Assembly (NCBI GenBank): GCA_007135745.1
Contig: SLIH01000394.1
Location: 1-6,976 of the forward strand
DNA from: Halomonas sp.
Lineage (GTDB): Bacteria; Pseudomonadota; Gammaproteobacteria; Pseudomonadales; Oleiphilaceae
DNA: 6,976 nucleotides
Direction: 5' to 3'
Part shown: positions 5,810 to 6,976 of the stretch, in pieces
How positions within the stretch are numbered: the first letter of the stretch is position 1
Layout: each line of letters begins with the position of its first letter
The notes under the pieces: model-generated
What the model was told of the DNA's origin: nothing
Seen by the model: the letters and a program-made list of their open reading frames with translations, nothing else
The model's database searches: none
Position numbers and translations under genes: made by a program

Positions 5810-6641
5810 TCAGGCCGCGGCGAGGCGTCACCTGACTTCCGGGAAAGTCGGTCGTCAGGTGACACCGCCCTTTTCCCATGCGGGCAATCCATGCATCAAG
5901 CCCGACAGGCTCATTTCCAGTAAACAGCAACTCATGAGCCGCCCGCCCTTCCAGTGACACCGCTACGCCCTGTTGCTCGGCAAGGTATTGCACGCGCCGT
6001 GCAATGGCTTCGCCGGAATCCACCCAGTTCAGCGTTTCAGGCATGGCCTGCTGCAGTGAGGAGCGCACCAGCGGAAAGTGGGTGCAACCGAGAACGACGG
6101 TATCAACCTTCGCCTGAACAAAAGGCTCGATGATCGGTCGCAGCCCCTCCACGGGCACACTCCCCTGCTCAAGCGACGCCTCGGCCATACGAACCAGATC
6201 GGAACTGCCCACACGGACGATCTGACAGTCCGAGGCATACTCCTCTATCAACCGGTCGATGTAGGGCCGATCCACCGTGGCTGGTGTGGCAAGAAGGCCA
6301 ATAGACCGGTTGCGGCTGAGGCTGGCCGCGGGCTTGATGGCAGGCACCACGCCAACCACCGGGAGCGAGATGGCCGCCCGGAGCGAGGGCAATACCACCG
6401 TGCTGGCCGTGTTGCAGCCAATCACCACCATGTCGGCTGGAAAATCCTCGAGCGCCTTTTGCACAAGCGTCACACAGCGTTCGATCACCCGCTTCTCGGG
6501 CTGGTCGCCATAAGGAAAGAATGCATTATCGGCAAGGTAACTCAGCTGCATTGCTGGCATTTGCCGCCAGATAGCCTCGGCGATACTGAGGCCGCCCACA
6601 CCACTGTCAAAAAGCAGGACTCTGGGGGAAAGGTTAGTCAT
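5793..6641 (-). CDS. murI: Glutamate racemase
   Basis: The 282-residue cytoplasmic enzyme interconverts L- and D-glutamate without cofactor, supplying D-glutamate for UDP-MurNAc-peptide synthesis. Hallmarks are LLFDSGVGGLS (9-19) with the conserved Asp12, LADNAFFPYGDQ (36-47), the first catalytic cysteine C76 in GCNTAS, and the second, C186, in GCTHFP followed by H188. The length is normal for the family. The start at 6641 places the DSGVGG motif close to the N-terminus as usual, and a GGAG lies ten bases upstream. An in-frame ATG at 6737 would add 32 residues read through nudC sequence and is unlikely. The ATG shares one base with the upstream nudC stop (TGATG), pointing to translational coupling. 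The last 17 bases overlap the convergent DUF2156 gene, and the C-terminus RGLIRSDG is encoded partly there. Confidence 0.95.
   Translation of the reverse strand: MTNLSPRVLLFDSGVGGLSIAEAIWRQMPAMQLSYLADNAFFPYGDQPEKRVIERCVTLVQKALEDFPADMVVIGCNTASTVVLPSLRAAISLPVVGVVPAIKPAASLSRNRSIGLLATPATVDRPYIDRLIEEYASDCQIVRVGSSDLVRMAEASLEQGSVPVEGLRPIIEPFVQAKVDTVVLGCTHFPLVRSSLQQAMPETLNWVDSGEAIARRVQYLAEQQGVAVSLEGRAAHELLFTGNEPVGLDAWIARMGKGRCHLTTDFPGSQVTPRRGLIRSDG
5827..5863 (+). terminator. Perfect 10-base hairpin, terminator candidate inside the 3' end of murI
   Basis: GTCACCTGAC (5827-5836) and GTCAGGTGAC (5854-5863) are exact reverse complements separated by 17 bases. The element starts 17 bases after the DUF2156 stop codon. 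Read rightwards it is followed by a T4 run only at 5871-5874, so it is an imperfect intrinsic terminator. It also encodes the C-terminal region of MurI on the other strand. An inner alternative stem, GACTT (5834-5838) / AAGTC (5845-5849), is possible. Confidence 0.45.
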
Positions 6642-6976
6642 CAGCCACGCTCCGGTGCCCCGGCGAGGGAGCGGATCAGACGGCCAGCGATGGTCCAGGC
6701 ACCGGGCACCCGCGGCAGCCCATACACCGGAAACCAAGCCAGATCCGCCAGCTCATCCTCAGCCCGGATCAGTTCGCCGGCGGAATAATCAGCAACATAC
6801 CCCAGCATCAGCTGATGGGGGAAAGGCCAGCTTTCTGACTCAATATAGCGAAGGTTGCGAATTTCGATGCCCGTCTCTTCGGCAACTTCTCTCCGAACGG
6901 CCTCTTCCGCAGACTCCCCTGGCTCAATAAATCCCGCAATCAGGCTCCAGAGATCCGGAGGATGGCGGTGGCTACG
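6641..6976 (-). CDS. nudC: NudC-like NAD(H)/NAD-capped RNA diphosphatase, C-terminal part
   Basis: Reading the minus strand from the right edge gives 111 residues ending in TGA at 6643-6641; the start and the expected N-terminal and zinc-binding parts lie outside the window. The fragment has a complete Nudix box, Gx5Ex7REVAEETGI, from G15 to I37 of the fragment, with the metal-binding glutamates E30, E33 and E34. After it comes SESWPFPHQLMLGY (47-60), matching the position of the SQPWPFPxS motif that marks the NADH diphosphatase branch, then WF and LP further on and a closing AGRLI. NudC cleaves NAD(H) to NMN(H) and AMP and removes NAD caps from RNA. Three positions of the specificity motif differ from the consensus, so a related Nudix substrate remains possible. 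It is coupled to murI by a one-base stop/start overlap. Confidence 0.8.
   Translation of the reverse strand, partial: RSHRHPPDLWSLIAGFIEPGESAEEAVRREVAEETGIEIRNLRYIESESWPFPHQLMLGYVADYSAGELIRAEDELADLAWFPVYGLPRVPGAWTIAGRLIRSLAGAPERG

Noticed and set aside
6642..6737. Upstream ATG extending murI by 32 residues
   Set aside because: The extension runs through nudC coding sequence in another frame and has no family similarity. The ATG at 6641 has a GGAG site and a normal N-terminus.
6078..6788. Plus-strand open frame of 236 codons
   Set aside because: It is antisense to murI and nudC, which show catalytic cysteines and a Nudix box on the minus strand.

Overview
The window reads as chromosomal DNA of a GC-rich, free-living gammaproteobacterium. 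The style of the proteins (FlhG/FleN-like ATPase, four-domain c-di-GMP regulator, Pseudomonas-like MurI) suggests a marine relative of Pseudomonas such as Marinobacter. That placement is inference, since no rRNA or species marker is present. No mobile element, CRISPR array, tRNA or rRNA was seen, and coding density is high.

Layout. (1) 1-1275, minus strand: 425 codons of a MinD/FlhG-type P-loop ATPase. It carries an extra helical region and a Gly/Ser-rich tail that runs off the left edge. (2) 1276-1630: a 355-base divergent intergenic region. (3) 1631-3790, plus strand: a 719-residue response regulator with REC-PAS-GGDEF-EAL architecture and every key catalytic residue intact. (4) 3791-4090: a 300-base gap, AT-rich in the middle, with a weak terminator candidate, a repeated palindromic operator-like site and two further perfect inverted repeats. 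(5) 4091-4744 and 4802-5809, plus strand: a two-gene operon of a SAM-dependent methyltransferase and a stand-alone MprF-type (DUF2156) aminoacyl-lipid synthase catalytic domain. (6) 5793-6641, minus strand: glutamate racemase murI, converging on and overlapping the operon by 17 bases. (7) 6641-6976, minus strand: the C-terminal part of a NudC-like Nudix hydrolase whose stop codon overlaps the murI start as TGATG.

Functional reading. The ATPase and the c-di-GMP regulator are divergent neighbours and could share control; FlhG-like ATPases act in polar positioning and flagellar number, and c-di-GMP sets motile or sessile state. The methyltransferase/DUF2156 pair is the least ordinary part. One gene looks like an amino-acid transferase for lipids but lacks any membrane domain. 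The other looks like a small methyltransferase with an aromatic hydrophobic stretch. Together with a private control region they may form an uncharacterised lipid or metabolite modification unit. The nudC-murI pair is housekeeping (NAD(H) or NAD-capped RNA hydrolysis; D-glutamate for peptidoglycan).
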